A DNA stretch of 64,000 nucleotides from NCBI GenBank assembly GCA_964006375.1, contig OZ023262.1, forward strand, positions 87,555,654 to 87,619,653, given 5' to 3'. The notes under the pieces were generated by a model. That model did not search any database. It saw nothing but the letters and a program-made list of their open reading frames with translations, and was not told the DNA's origin. A program made the position numbers and the translations under genes. The stretch comes from Tillus elongatus (lineage: Eukaryota > Arthropoda > Insecta > Coleoptera > Cleridae). This document shows, piece by piece, positions 45,975-60,280 of the stretch (its first letter is position 1; every line of letters starts with the position of its first letter).

Positions 45975-47580
45975 AATGAATAATGTTAAGCTATTAATCT
46001 ATGGTTGTTGTAGTCCCACTATTGGGTGATAATTGAAATAAAAAAAGGTTTACTTTTAAGTTTTATATTATGATTATTAAATATATTAAATATATGTGTG
46101 TCACTTTTGTGTTTAATTTGGTCTTACCTGTAAAAATGTGTATATTAAATATATATGTATTTAACTTACACCCCGGTGTATCCAACGTCTTTTATTTCTG
46201 CCTGGGACCTAAATAAATTTATAGCATGGATGAATTAGACTCTCAAAACAGGGAGATTATTATGATAGTGGGTTCACGTCCTCTAAAATTCTTGTAATTT
46301 CCTTTGTATCATTAAATTTTCAAAAATATTGAGTCTTTTGTTTTTCCTTTTTTTTATATTATGTTTTGAGACTGAAGGTCCAAAAGCTTTGATTCCTCTT
46401 ATTGAATATGGCCACAAATATAGGTAATGATAAATAGATAATGAGACAGAGATTTTAATAAAATAACAAATCTGACTTTATTCTAATTATATATAAAAAT
46501 TCACAAATTACTTCTTACTATTTAACTGGGTCTTACAATTTCGAATTTATTTAGCTAATTCTATTTTTAGCCACTACTTGTTTCTAATCTTTCTTATTTG
46601 ATTATTTCTTATATTGATTAATATCTTTACAAATTATTAAATGTTTATCAATTACTATTTTTATATTATAGTTTCAAAAATGCTTGACCATTAGGCAATT
46701 TCACCTCCTGTCTGATGCTATACGGTTTACATACCCTCCAACTTGCTGCTTTTATGAAAAGTTAAAATGGCGCTCCAAGCGGAGTACTCTTTAATTACAG
46801 TTTTAAGTTGGTTGCAAGCAATATGGACGCTGCTTTATTTACTTTATGATGAATGACAATATTCTACTTTTCTTTTATTTGTTATGATTGACTTCTTTAG
46901 AAAATAAACGTTCTATGCAGTTCTACTTTTAAGACATTACTGGAGTGTCTCTACTCAAACTGTAAGTATTTATTTTGACAATTAGAACAAAAAAACTCCC
47001 TATGTTTCACATCGGTCTGACCCCTTCATATGCCCTCCAATAGGTTTCATGCTTGTGCTCCCTTTCATACCGCCTATAATAATTACACTACTTCTTTCTT
47101 CAATGCCTCGTTTGCTGCTATTCGTTTCTAAAATTCTCAAAAAGTCCCCTTTGCTAACAAAAATTTCCAAATCTCTTTCTTAATAATAATTTCAATCTCT
47201 TTTTTTTTACTACCAAAATTCCCATCTATGTATTATTTTTCTATCCATCGCGACGGTTACCTAGTTAATTTCTGTCTTTTTGGTCGCCTTTAAAAATCTT
47301 TATCCAAAACAAATATCTACAATCATCATCCTGTACATTATTTCCCAGGATACATAATTTACCAATGTTGTTCCCTTTTGACTTTCTTTGACACTTTGTT
47401 AACCTATACTAAAATTTCATTGTCAGTTTGACACTGGTCGTCAATAAAAACAGCTGACTTATATCTAGGTTATGACATGATATTATTAAAAATTATCACT
47501 CAAATTTTGATATCTTAATATTCTTAAAACTATTTTAACAAATATCATCTCAAATTACACAACAGCTAGCAAACAATAAT
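45971..47580 (-). mobile_element. Old, truncated copy of the same LTR
   Basis: Reverse complement relative of 29400-31077: shared phrases include TAGTCCCAC, GACTCTCAAAA(C/T)AGGGA, GTGGGTTCA(A/C)GTC, AAAACAGCTGACTTA and CAGCTA(G/T)CAAACAATAATAC. Starts at the LTR 3' end next to the TA array and stops about 180 bp short of the LTR 5' end. No internal region follows, so it is a truncated solo LTR. Many indels and substitutions show it is far older than the pair at 29224-36061. Confidence 0.85.
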
Positions 47581-47695
47581 ACGGACCTCGGTTTTGGGTT
47601 CTGGGCATCCAAATTCGCTCTAATCTGAAGAATTTTTTTCAAAAGCTCATTGTAACTACTCTATTAGCGAATTTTTCGTAAGGAACATTCCCTAA
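47581..47695 (+). repeat. TAC right arm fragment
   Basis: ACCTCGGTTTTGGGTTCTGG, AATTCGCTCTAATCTGAAG and the outer TATTAGCGAATTTTTCGTAA. No array or left arm; it abuts the truncated LTR. Confidence 0.75.
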
Positions 47696-48475
47696 AATCA
47701 AAAAAGTTTTTTTAACAGGTACTTCTGCACCATGGTTATTTAATTAATAATGCAGGTTATTTCATCTTTTGCTCTTTCCACGTTTAGATTAAAATAGCGA
47801 TTTTGTCACCGGACAGAACATATAAAACTGGCCATAAAAAAATTATAATGTGCATTAGAGCCGCGATTATGACTTAATCGTTGGCCGAACAGCAATAACG
47901 AGAAAATTTTATTAAGCATTATATAATACGCAGCAATTAAGATTTGTTTCATTATTTATTATGTTTTAAGAGGCAAAAGTTATAGGAATCCTGAGAGAAT
48001 GCAGCAATAACTGGGCGGTAGTAGCTGGAATTCCCACTAGGGTAATAAATTTATCTTTATATACGTATTTGTGGAGTAAAAAATGTTACCAAGTCTCTGG
48101 AGTCAGACTCGTTTTATAACCATTTAGAAACTGTCAATTTCATTCCGTTGAACACTTTAATTCTAGAAAATTAATATTTATTATTCAGACGATAATAAAT
48201 TTAACATCCAGCTGGTACAGGAAGATATACCCATTCACGCTTAATGAAAATAAAAACGGGGAAAACAATATTCGCCATAAAATTGGATTAAAGAATATTA
48301 ACGGTTACGTTTAAAATTGCTTTGCAAGTCGTTTATAGATAAATGAGACTTGTGAAATTGCGTTATTTGTTTATAATAAAATAAAGTGTGTGGTCTGGAA
48401 TAGCCAAACGAAATCAATTCAGTATCTCAATTATTGTGCATATCTATAAAAAGTCCCGAATCTCTGCCATTTTAT
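47696..48475. other. No recognised feature
   Basis: AT-rich, no repeat similarity or convincing frame. Confidence 0.4.
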
Positions 48476-48489
48476 ATTAAAAAACTCTA

Positions 48490-48816
48490 AGAACCTCGGT
48501 GGTTCAGGGGTAAGAACGTGTGCCTCTGAACCGAAGGGTACTGGGTTCGATCCCAGGGTACTCCTTTCAACCGAGGTTCTGGCATTGTATTTGAGCAAGT
48601 TAAATGTCTGCACGTTCCGCCCTTCGGAGGGGGCGTAAAGCCGCCGGTCCCGTATCCATGCGATGTTGGACACGTTAGAGATCCCTACCCTCCTTACAGA
48701 AAGGCAGGGGTTCGGCAAAATTTCCATGATAGTGAGGTGGAACTGCTCCCTGCCGTCAGTGATTGGCCATAGTCGCGGAAATAGGCCCACGTTAAAGAAA
48801 CAAAACACACACACAC
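48490..48816 (+). mobile_element. SINE family S1 with 14-bp target duplication
   Basis: GAACCTCGGTGGTTCAGGGG head, B box in GGGTTCGATCCCAGGG, same body as 36561-36906, tail ending in (CA)n. Perfect 14-bp direct repeats ATTAAAAAACTCTA at 48476-48489 and 48817-48830. The second repeat overlaps the first bases of the foldback element, so the SINE landed at the foldback boundary. Confidence 0.95.
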
Positions 48817-48825
48817 ATTAAAAAA

Positions 48826-49885
48826 CTCTAGACGCAGTAAGTACGTTATGGTAGTGAATTTTCATAAGAATTGTACACTATTAGTAAGATATATTATTAA
48901 AACTAATTCTTTAAATTTAAACCTTAGAGATCGGTTTTAGAGTCCCAGTTAGCGACTATTTGAAAAAAATTATATTTTATGTGGAGCTAATGAATTTAAA
49001 TTTGGTCTTATATATGTAAATACTGCAAGTGTCCTTAAAAAATTGTGTTACAGATTTCATTAAAGTTACAAAAGTTTTTCAGAAAACAATAATGTATTTA
49101 CAAAAGGAATATACCTGTCAAATTATAAATATGGCAGGTATTTTTTGGATGATTTTGTTTTAGTCAACCCGTCCAGTTTTTGCAAACAATAAACAACAAA
49201 AAGGTTTCTTAAAACAAAACGAAGCTCAATATGTCATTTCTCCCATGTGCGTTTACATAGGTGTTACTAAGGTTTAAGATTGAAGATTCTGGCTTAATGG
49301 GAAATTTATTGAGCTATCGGATTTGAAATATTTTTACGAAAATTTTCTACCATAACATAAAAAACCTTTTTTGTTGTTTATTATTTGCAAAAACTGGATG
49401 GGTTGACTAAAACAAAACCATCCAAGCAATTAATATGAAAAAATACCTCTCATATTTATAATTCGGCAGATACATTCCCTTTGTAAATAATTATATTTTT
49501 CTGAAAAACGTTTGTAACTTTAATGAAATTTGTAACACAATTTTTTTAAGACACTTGCAATACTTACATATTTTTATAATTCGACAGGTACACTCCGTTT
49601 GTAAATCATTTATTTTTTCTGAAAAACGTTTGTAACTTTAATAAAATTTGTAACACAATTTTTTTAAAGGCACTTGCAGTACTTACATATTATATATAAG
49701 ACCAAATTTTAATTTCGTAGCTCCATAGAAAATATAAATTTTTTCAAATAATCGCTAACTGGGACTCTAAAACCGATCTACAAGGTCCACTTAAATTTAA
49801 AAAATTAGCTTTAATAATATATCTTACCAATAGTGTACAATTCTTATGACAATTCACTACCATAACGTACTTGCTGCGTCTAGAG
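48826..49885. mobile_element. Foldback element with MITE-A-type ends
   Basis: 1060 bp. Outer ends CTCTAGACGCAGTAAGTACG and its inverse at 49866-49885. Left arm runs to about 49203, right arm starts about 49367, so roughly 380 bp of one arm is inverted on the other side, with a spacer of about 160 bp. The right arm carries an internal tandem duplication of about 121 bp (about 49449-49690; TGAAAAACGTTTGTAACTTT occurs twice). No ORF. Ends shared with MITE-A suggest mobilisation by the same transposase. Confidence 0.88.
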
Positions 49886-50735
49886 TTTTTCCAAAACAGC
49901 ACTAACTTAAAGATAAGAAGATTATCACTATACAATATACAGTTTCAACTTTAAGTTTATAACATAACCTATAAGCAAATAAGAAAGACAAATACCTTGC
50001 TTAGTTATTAGTTAACAGTATTTAATATATACTATATACACGAAAGTTATTTAAGTAATATTTTACTTACCATTTATAACTTATAATTATTTTAGCATCC
50101 CACATCTATTTAAATAATAATAAAAATGTAAATAAAGATTTCTGTTCTAATGAGAATATAAATAAGATGTCCATCTTGGTGATTATTAAGGTTAACGTTA
50201 GCTCGAAGTCTCGAGTGTCTTGACTCTCGACGCAGCTCGCAATGTGCTGTCATGGGATGCAACGATGTCATATTGTACAAATTAGATTGTAATTATTTCT
50301 TGAAAATAAGACGAGGAATTGGTCACTCAACATTTATGAATATTAAACGACATTTAATGTATGGATTAATTTATTGTGAACTATTATTTGTCTCCAATAA
50401 GTAGTACAAATATGTTTTGTAACCAATGTTTTACCCGGCTCATTTATATTTAATTGTCAGGTGACTTGGTCGAGTTTGAATTATTTACTTAGAATAGCAC
50501 CTTCACAGTCTAACCATGCTTGAAAACAGTCACTGTGTGAAATGCCTCATGTAATTCGAAGTATCTTAGACTGTTTATTGCTTTAACATTTTTATTTTTG
50601 AATAACTCCCTTTCTCATAGGCCGTTTAATTTGAATTTTGGTTAACAGGTATACTATCACGTCTCTTATATATGTGCAAATTTTCATTCTAACCACTCCA
50701 ATATTTTATAAAAATATCGTGTTTTCAAAATTTTC
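49886..50735. other. No recognised feature
   Basis: AT-rich sequence; nothing coding or repeated recognised. Confidence 0.4.
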
Positions 50736-51200
<465 letters not shown>

Positions 51201-51423
51201 CATCCCCATCGATCATTTAAAGATCTTACCATTCCCTATTCAAAAATGGTATGGATTCATAATTTATTTAAAAAAAATAACAGTAAAAAAGAAATTCTTC
51301 TCATTGATGAACTTTGCTACCACACACCAAAAAATGAATAACTAATCTTGTTTCATCCTTCTCAATGAGATAGAAAGAAAAAACAATTTGAGTTGGTTTT
51401 TTTGACCGTATCAATTAAAAAAT

Positions 51424-51870
51424 AAAAGTCTGGACGCAGCCAGTGCGTTATGGAAGCGAATTTTCAAAAAAATGTTTTTCATTACAAATATATCGCTCTA
51501 ATGCGAGCAGACATCACTTTGGTTACCTGTATAACCTATATAGTAGGAACAATGTACCATATTTTATCAAAATAATTATTTGAAGATGTACAAAAATTTC
51601 CCGAAAATAAACTTTTAATGTTTCCGAGAGAACTGGTCTCCTAGCCAATGAACCTTAGGTTAATAGCAAATTGCGTTATTGAGATATGATACATTTAATC
51701 AAAATTCGCTACGAAAACCCCCTTGCTGCGTTCATACAAAATTTTTCCGAAAATAGAGTTAAACGTTGGTTTCCTCACCATCAAAACTTACGTTAATAGC
51801 AAATTGAGTTATTGAAATTTGAAGGATTTAATGAAAATTCGCTATCAAAACGCAGTTACTGCGTCCAGAT
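51424..51870 (+). repeat. MITE-A copy with duplicated right part
   Basis: Left end GGACGCAGCCAGTGCGTTAT. A first right end (AAAACCCCCTTGCTGCGTTC) is at about 51715-51737, and a second (AAAACGCAGTTACTGCGTCC) at 51849-51868, each preceded by TTAATAGCAAATTG; the segment GGTTTCCTxxCCA...TTAATAGCAAATTG is repeated. Confidence 0.82.
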
Positions 51871-52560
51871 TTTTTTCTTACAAACGCATCATATTTCGAT
51901 AAAAAATGCAGTAACGAATTTGTTTTACGAAAATTAGCTAAAAATTATAGAGCGTTAAACCATAAACTTCACCAAACATACAGCGAAAGCCTCAACTTAA
52001 CTAAACCGACAGTCAAAGCATCAGAGAAAGGGTTTATTTGAAATGAATTTTTTGTACATATTTTAGCAAAATGAAGGGCAATGACGGTTAAATCTAAAAC
52101 TTAAGGGTTCGCAGAACACTCTTATTGCAACAATTTCTTTTCACAATCCTTATTTGTTTCACGTTCTTTGCCTAAACATTGCAAATTTTGACGTTTTAAA
52201 TTGCGAGTTTGACGTCTTGAGGAAAACTCCAAAATTTGTTTGTATAGCCGCCCGTAACTTTTTTGTCCTTAAACTTAGAGACATGAATTTTTGTATGTGG
52301 TTCAGCGTTTATAATGCACACACGCGTACCAAATTCGGTTGCCATCACTTTGTTATTTTCGGAGATATAAAGTTTTCTAGAAAAAAAACACAAAATTTTC
52401 CGAGAAAAGCTGGTCCGATTTTCCTGGGTAACTAACTTGTTCAAGTTACTTGCAAAGGGAACGTACTCACCAAATTTTATCGCGATCGGTCTTTTATTTT
52501 TTGAGTTATTGGTACGATACGGATCTTTCTATTAGTGAATTTTTTTAAGAAAATTCCATT
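51871..52560 (+). repeat. TAC element lacking TA array and right arm
   Basis: Left block intact through TTTTTTGAGTTATTGGTACG, then directly GGATCTTTCTATTAGTGAAT, the outer end. The array and most of the right arm are deleted, giving one of the few copies without a microsatellite. Confidence 0.85.
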
Positions 52561-53525
<965 letters not shown>

Positions 53526-53711
53526 CTTAAAAATTATCAACACTCTTTACAGTTAGCAATGCTAGTTTTGTTTTACACGCCAAAGCAACTTGCTATATGA
53601 TTATGACCGCATGACAATACTTTACAGTCGTAAACTGCAATTCGGAAACATGATTTATTCAACAAAAATACATAAAATAGCAATCCTAGAGATTGATTTA
53701 ATATTTATAAA

Positions 53712-54003
53712 TCGGTAGATATTGAGGCAAGGATCCTTAGAATGGCCAGCACGACGACCCGATCTTACGCTGTTAGACTGCTTTTTATGGGGATATATGA
53801 AGAGTATGGTCTACAACACTAAAACACGCGATTTGATTAATTTGCGAACAATAATAACGATTGTGATTAAAACTGTCACGCCTGATATGTTGATTAATAT
53901 TAGAGGGGATTTTTGTTCACGATTAGAATGCTGGAAAGATGTTACATACATAAAATTTGATATTTTTTTATTTTTATCGTTATCAAGAATAAAACGCGAT
54001 TAA
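53712..54003 (+). pseudogene. Mariner-type transposase C-terminal fragment
   Basis: The longest uninterrupted frame starts at 53722: GSLEWPARRPDLTLLDCFLWG (third catalytic Asp region), YMKSMVYNTKTRDLINLRT, then C-terminal residues to a stop at 54003. Upstream catalytic regions are missing. GGCACTGTATAT near 54158 may be the outer end. Confidence 0.82.
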
Positions 54004-54772
54004 CTATTAATTTTAAGTGTGTTGTTATAATATTTCTGCGCGTACATTTTTGTTGTTGTAAATATATGCAACTTATTCTGTCGAATAAAAAAGGTAGTTA
54101 AAGAGGGTACAAATGGACAATCCAGAACCATTAGTATCTTGTCCGGATATATTTTAAGGCACTGTATATATAATATAAGGGTAACATTGCTTATGAAAGT
54201 AGTATCAAATGTACTTACAAAATTTCTCAGTTGATCATCATATTGCTAAATGCGAGTTAACTTTGTAGTTAACACTATTGACTTTTTAAAAGAAATTTAT
54301 TTTACTATACAAAAATATACTAAGTTATACATATAAAATATGAATACAAAAATACTGATATAAACATAAATGTGATATAAAATTGCGTAGCAACGAAATG
54401 ACACAGACTAAACTGCGACGAGAAGTGAACAGCCAGTCTTCGTGCTATGCCCTTTTATTATATTATGGATGAGGCTTCAATTGTTCTTGGATTCCGGTTT
54501 CTATCATTGCATCAGCTATTCCAACTTTTCATCGATGTCGGTTGTTGGATTAGCTCTGTCGTATATCCATGAGAATTTTACCTTGCAGTTTCACTGCCTT
54601 TTGTCTTACACTATCCATTTGTCTTACAATAGGGTATTGTTCCCGATGCTAGTATCTCGCGTACGTATAAATCTGGGATAATAAAAAACTACGGTGGTCA
54701 CTGCTACCAACATCATACAATCACCACTCTAACAAATGGTAAGTCCAACTCGATCATTTTGAACTGCCTGTT
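54004..54772. other. No recognised gene
   Basis: The frame at 54442-54681 (79 codons, hydrophobic) has no recognisable motif and I do not call it. The rest is AT-rich. Confidence 0.4.
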
Positions 54773-54953
54773 AATTGTCTGCACGTTCCGCCCTTCGCTA
54801 GGGCCGTAAATCCGTCGTTCCCATGTCCATGCGATTTTGGGCAGGTTTAAGATCCCAACCCTCCTCACAGAAAGGCAGGAATTCGCCTAAATTTACAGGA
54901 TAATGAGGTGAAACTGGTCCCTGGGGTCGGTGATTGGCCATAGTCGCGAGATA
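54773..54953 (+). mobile_element. SINE family S1, 5'-truncated fragment
   Basis: TGTCTGCACGTTCCGCCC, GATCCCAACCCTCCTCACAG, AGAAAGGCAGGAATTCG and TGATTGGCCATAGTCGCG match the body of the two longer copies. The tRNA-like head is missing. Confidence 0.85.
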
Positions 54954-55764
54954 ACAATAGCCAACTCATACAATGTATATAAGAAGTACAGATCCCGATT
55001 CAACACCCAAGGTCGCTGACGAATGGGTTAATTAAAAGCAGCGCAATTAGAAGAATAGACTATTCATAAATGGGTAAACAACTAGACCTTCAAATCAGCA
55101 ACCAGCCACCTGCTAGGATCACCTTCAAGACTGCAACTTAGGTGGAAACCGCCTCTCGGTCCACGCCCCACCAGAGACTATATATGGAAGTTACCAGACC
55201 ACGGACGGACATTCCTACATTGTTATTGCTTGAGTCTCTTTTAACTTGTCATAATTTATATTTATCATTTTTTATTATTATTCATAAGTATTTTATGTAA
55301 CTATAATCAATAAATTCTTTTAAAAAGTCAAGTGTGTTAACAAGAAAGTTAACTCGCGGAATCTAACCGTTGTTAAAAAAATTTTTTTTAATTTTCTCAA
55401 CGTAACTCATGTTTAAACCATCCTCACCCACCCCTGTTTGGCATATGGCTTCTACAAAGGCACGCATACTGGTTTTGCTTCTTACCATTGCCGTAACTTT
55501 GGATAAATTTTAACGTTTTTTAGTTACTCATTTAGCTACGTATACAATAAAGAATTTGAAACAAGGAAAGAATTGTGGAATTAACTAAAGGGGCGATTTC
55601 GGATTGCCAAGACGAATAAGCTTGTTGAGAAAGCCCATATTGGTTATCTCGATAACTAACTATGTATCTCAGATGTTTATGAAACAAATCTGGAGATGAT
55701 TATCGCTATTAAAAATTCATGTTAGGTAATAAAAACGCACGCCAGTAAGTCAAAATTAATATAC
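54954..55764. other. No recognised gene
   Basis: Higher sequence complexity than most of the window. AATAAATTC near 55308 could be a polyadenylation signal, but no upstream ORF supports a transcript. Confidence 0.35.
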
Positions 55765-55941
55765 ATGGAACCGCAAACGTTGTACAAAAGGAAAATGAGA
55801 ATTCTATGTCCCGAAGCAACAATGATGGCGCGCAAACGTCAACGTCAAAGTCGTTGGCCAAAACCATCTGATGTTGTAAATGTAGACAAACTTATTAACA
55901 CTGTCACTACTTATTGGTTCAACATTACAAAACATTTGTGA
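55765..55941 (+). CDS. Short open frame, unknown
   Basis: 58 codons from ATG: starts MEPQTLYKRKMRIL, has a basic RKRQRQSRWPKP stretch and ends FNITKHL before TGA. GC is higher than its neighbours. No family recognised; it could be an exon or transposon fragment, or chance. Confidence 0.2.
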   Translation: MEPQTLYKRKMRILCPEATMMARKRQRQSRWPKPSDVVNVDKLINTVTTYWFNITKHL

Positions 55942-56104
55942 GCGAAAGTCTACAAAACTAATCCATAATGCTATTGAAAAGAGAAGCATGACATCAAGGT
56001 AACTCCGCCATTTGTGCGCAAATAATATTTTTTGCCGGATAAGTTGAAATGGCGGTACAATTTCTTAATAGAATTTCCTGTCAGGAAGTTTACATTATTA
56101 CAAA

Positions 56105-56235
56105 AAGTTTCGGGACGCAGCAAGTGCGTTATAATAATGAATTTTAATAAGAATTTTACACTATTAGTACGGTCTATTACTAAAAGTAATACATCTAATT
56201 TAAACGTCGAAGATCGGGTTTAGAGGTCCTAATAC
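56105..56235 (+). repeat. Foldback arm fragment
   Basis: GGGACGCAGCAAGTGCGTTA, TACACTATTAGTACGGTCTA and AAGATCGGGTTTAGAGGTCC match the start of the foldback at 48826 over about 130 bp. Confidence 0.82.
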
Positions 56236-56565
56236 AAGCTCAAGAGTTTCTATTTTTATATTATGATAAAAAATATTCAAATCTTGTGTTCTAGCTTCTT
56301 TCCAGAAAAAGACTTTGAATGCTTAAAACTCAATTTTCGAGAAACGATAGAAAATTAAAATTTGGTGAATCTAGGTACTGTGAGTCTTTCTTCTCTCCTG
56401 GATATTTATTTAACAGGACCTTGTTTGGGTCTTTGTTTAAAATAAATGCTACTTGTAACGCACGCTTATGTCCTGAACCCTCGTCCAAAAACGATGTCTG
56501 AAGTTAAAAACAATTTAAACGTATGTATGTGACAATTCAATAGTAAATTTGCAGGATTTTCTATT
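56236..56565. other. No recognised feature
   Basis: Nothing coding or repeated recognised. Confidence 0.4.
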
Positions 56566-56900
<335 letters not shown>

Positions 56901-57890
56901 GGTACAGTTCGTTAATCAGCCTTTATGCTCAAGTTTTTCGCTGGAAAATCAGGGAAAACTTTTTGAAAACTCTATGTTTTTGTAAGTATCACAGTAACTG
57001 GAATGAGACTTTACACGTGGATAGAAATAGTGCAAATAAACCGATGTTGTGAATTTAAGTAATTTCATACACAATATGTAGAGTTTTTTCGCAAACTAAA
57101 AATAAAATCCCAAAGACATGCGTTGAAACGACTTAGTGGTTAACACACAGAGTAGTTAACTGCCATGCGTAGATTTTTTCATACAACAGGTATAAACCAT
57201 ACATCAACGGTAACCAAACTAAATATATACCAGGCAGAAAACATACTGCCCGAACCAACAATCATGAAATCTCGGCCGCAATTATGGAAAATGATAGACG
57301 ACATGAAACTAAAAATTTGCCATATGATTGTTATTTAATTTGGAGATTAGATCAATTATTAAAATCCACTATATTTGTAGCTTTGTGAACGGCCCTAAAT
57401 ACAGTTTTAGTGCAGAATTGATATATTATGCTGTCGCATAATATAGTAGAAATGTAAACAAATTGAAATCAAGTCTATAAAAATAATTCTACAATAGTTT
57501 CTTTTATCTTTAAACTTAAATATAAGACGTCATATAAGACCGAAATAATCCTTGAATGTGTTTAGATGGTAGCTCTACTAATTCTGTAATTAACTGTTAC
57601 GTATACTTTTCATACACTACCCCGGGCATGGATCCTGTGTCAAGTATCATGTAGATGACGTTAGTTGATGTATAAGCAGATAGCGCATTGAAAGCGTGCT
57701 CGACTGCTACGTGGAAGGTTGCATGATGGAATCCGGCTCAATGAATGTATATCTTTTTGTGTTTTATTTTGACATGTGGAGAAACAATCGTGCATAGATT
57801 TCATACATCTTGAACAAGACCTTCTTTTTGTTTAAAACTCTGGAACAAGTTTGTCACCTTTGAGTCTGCAATTATAATTTTCAGCAGACA
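56901..57890. other. No recognised feature
   Basis: About 1 kb without repeat similarity or convincing frames; the beginning (to about 57000) may be a decayed TAC left arm. Confidence 0.4.
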
Positions 57891-58312
57891 TTTTGTTATT
57901 GTTTATATTGAAAAATCCGGTTTGATTATGTTGACTAAAACGAAATCATACTGGTGATTAATTAGGAAAAATAACTGCTATGTTTATAATTTTGTAGACA
58001 TTTTACTTTTCTAAATATGAGTTAAGTTTCCTTTTGGAAATCTTAGGTATAACTTTAATGACATTTGTAATGCAAGTCTTTCAAAGAGACTTACACTATC
58101 TATTGAGAATTTTTCTCAAAAGGAGTTAGAACACAAGTTTTTTTGATAATAGAGATATGTCGATGGCAACACAACAAGATATTTTCAAATTTGCGCATAC
58201 TAGGACCCCTAAAATCGAGCTTCAAAGTCTGTGTAAGTTTAAGTATTAACGTTATTAATATGCCGTATAATAAGAGTGTAAAATTCTTCTGAAAATTCTC
58301 GCCGCAAGTTTG
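57891..58312 (-). repeat. Foldback arm, diverged
   Basis: GTTATTGTTTATATTG, GTTGACTAAAACGAAATCAT, ATGTTTATAATTTTGTAGAC, GACTTACACTATCT and CCTAAAATCGAGCTTC follow the order of the right arm and centre of the foldback at 49360-49830, with one copy of its duplicated unit. Confidence 0.75.
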
Positions 58313-59280
58313 AAACGTATGCGTATGCAGATACGTCACTTGATCCAAAATAAAGAGCTACCTGTGAAATGGCACTCCGAACGTTTAGGATAAACAATAA
58401 TGTTTAGCGGTTTGTTGCGTATGTGAAACTGCTTATTTTACTCTTTTCTTAACTCCATTTCATTAGTTTTATAATACATTTTCAATGGAAAAACGTGCGC
58501 ATCTAACCTTGCCTCTGCGTGACTAGGTGAATAATCTGACGTCACAAAAAGAGCCGGAACGTTTATGGTCACTGACAAAATTTAAAATAGTTAGGATTTT
58601 TAAACACGTACAAAAGTATTAAAAACAAATATTTTGTATTTATTTCTGATTATTGATATTTACTATAACATTATAGTTTAAAAAAAGGAAATAGATGTGG
58701 ATTAAATTTGACGCAAATTCTCTATTACAAAATATTAGACAAAAATGTTTCAAATCTAAACATTGCTAAGAATATTGCCTCCCGAAAAAACCATAAACCC
58801 CGAAAATTGGTGTGACTTATTGTTTCGGCTATAGATTTACTGACATGAATAAAGCGAAATGAATAACAAATGAATTTGAAGGCTTGCCTATCAAACAACA
58901 AATTTTGCAATTTTAGATTCACTTGAATCTACTAATTAGGTGAAGAATATTGAATTCGTTGAAGTAAAGGTTTAAATACCATTTGACTTGACATTGCTGC
59001 TTTCCAGTGTCCCCATAAACAAACGCTATCTTTACCATTTCTTGCATGAATCAGAATATTTTTCGATTCAATATTTTTTTTAACAAACCCATGGCATAGC
59101 AATGGGCAAATCCTTTCGTAAAGTATGGTTTTAACATATAAAAGAAAACGTATTTTTCAATTTGTTTTTTGCCATCCTGTAACTCGGACTTATTTCCGGA
59201 CACAGGTTTATATAAGGTTTTTCGCCTATTTCGACTTCTAGAATACGCCCTTAAAATATTTCCTATTCCTCACGAAATAG

Positions 59281-59281
<1 letters not shown>
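58313..59281. other. No recognised feature
   Basis: No repeat similarity or convincing coding frame. Confidence 0.4.

Positions 59282-59370
<89 letters not shown>
59282..59370. repeat. (TA)n microsatellite
   Basis: TA array followed immediately by a transposon-like terminus GGGTGTGCCACTTAAAATTC. Confidence 0.96.
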
Positions 59371-59374
<4 letters not shown>

Positions 59375-60280
59375 GTGCCACTTAAAATTCCATATCCCAT
59401 TTACTTTAAAACTAAATAGGATGATATTTGTAATCTGTCAATGCGTTTTATTTAAGGATGTAGAAGGCTTGAACTTTGCGAAAAATAATATTTTTTCTAC
59501 CACAGATGTAGGTGGCGCTGCTGTGAAAATAAACATATTGATCCCCAGATCAATAAAATAGGTTGCGCGTGATTAAAACTTATATTTCGATTAAATTTGT
59601 CTCATAAAATCAACCGTTTTTAACATATTTAAGGTTAAGTGAAGCTTTGCATACAAGATAAAAACCTTTAAAACTTTTCCAATAGAAGTACTGGATACTA
59701 GTTTCTTTAGAGCATTTTGTAAATGAAAATAGATACTATTGAAGCATGGTAGTCAGTTTACTGTACAACATTCGGTTTTGCCGGAGACTTTTTTTAATTT
59801 TGTATAGAAAAATCACAAATTTTGTGGCAAGTTTTAAATTTAATAATAGAATAAAAACTGAAACTGTATACAGATAATAGAAAAATACTGTATTTATAAT
59901 GGAAGGTAACTCCATCTAGGAGCCAAAGATTGCTTACCTTGTCTCTGCTAGAGTAGATGACTTATGGTCTTAACAAGATGGGGCACCTCCCCATAATACA
60001 ACCACGGCACAGAATTATTTAAACAAATTTTTTTCTGGAAGACGGTTGGGTACTAATGGAGTTATGTGGTGACCAGCTCGGTCTCCTGAATTAACCCCAA
60101 TGGATTTTGAAAATGTTTTAGAAGATTCGGCAAATCTTTACAATAAAATATATGCTGGTCGATGGCTATTAATCGAGATATTCTATTAAGAGCTTACAAT
60201 AATGAACCATTGAATAGAATGGCATTGTGTAAAAATACACACGGCCAAATTTTTTTAAATTTAATTTAATAGATTCTTAT
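59371..60280 (+). mobile_element. Decayed mariner-type transposon
   Basis: Left terminus GGGTGTGCCACTTAAAATT next to the TA array; transposase remnant at about 59951-60200: QDGAPPHNTTTAQNYLNKFF, RRLGTNGVMW, stop, PARSPELTPMDF. With the stop read as one codon, 41 residues separate the two Asp residues. The right end was not found; the start and middle of the transposase are unreadable. Confidence 0.75.
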
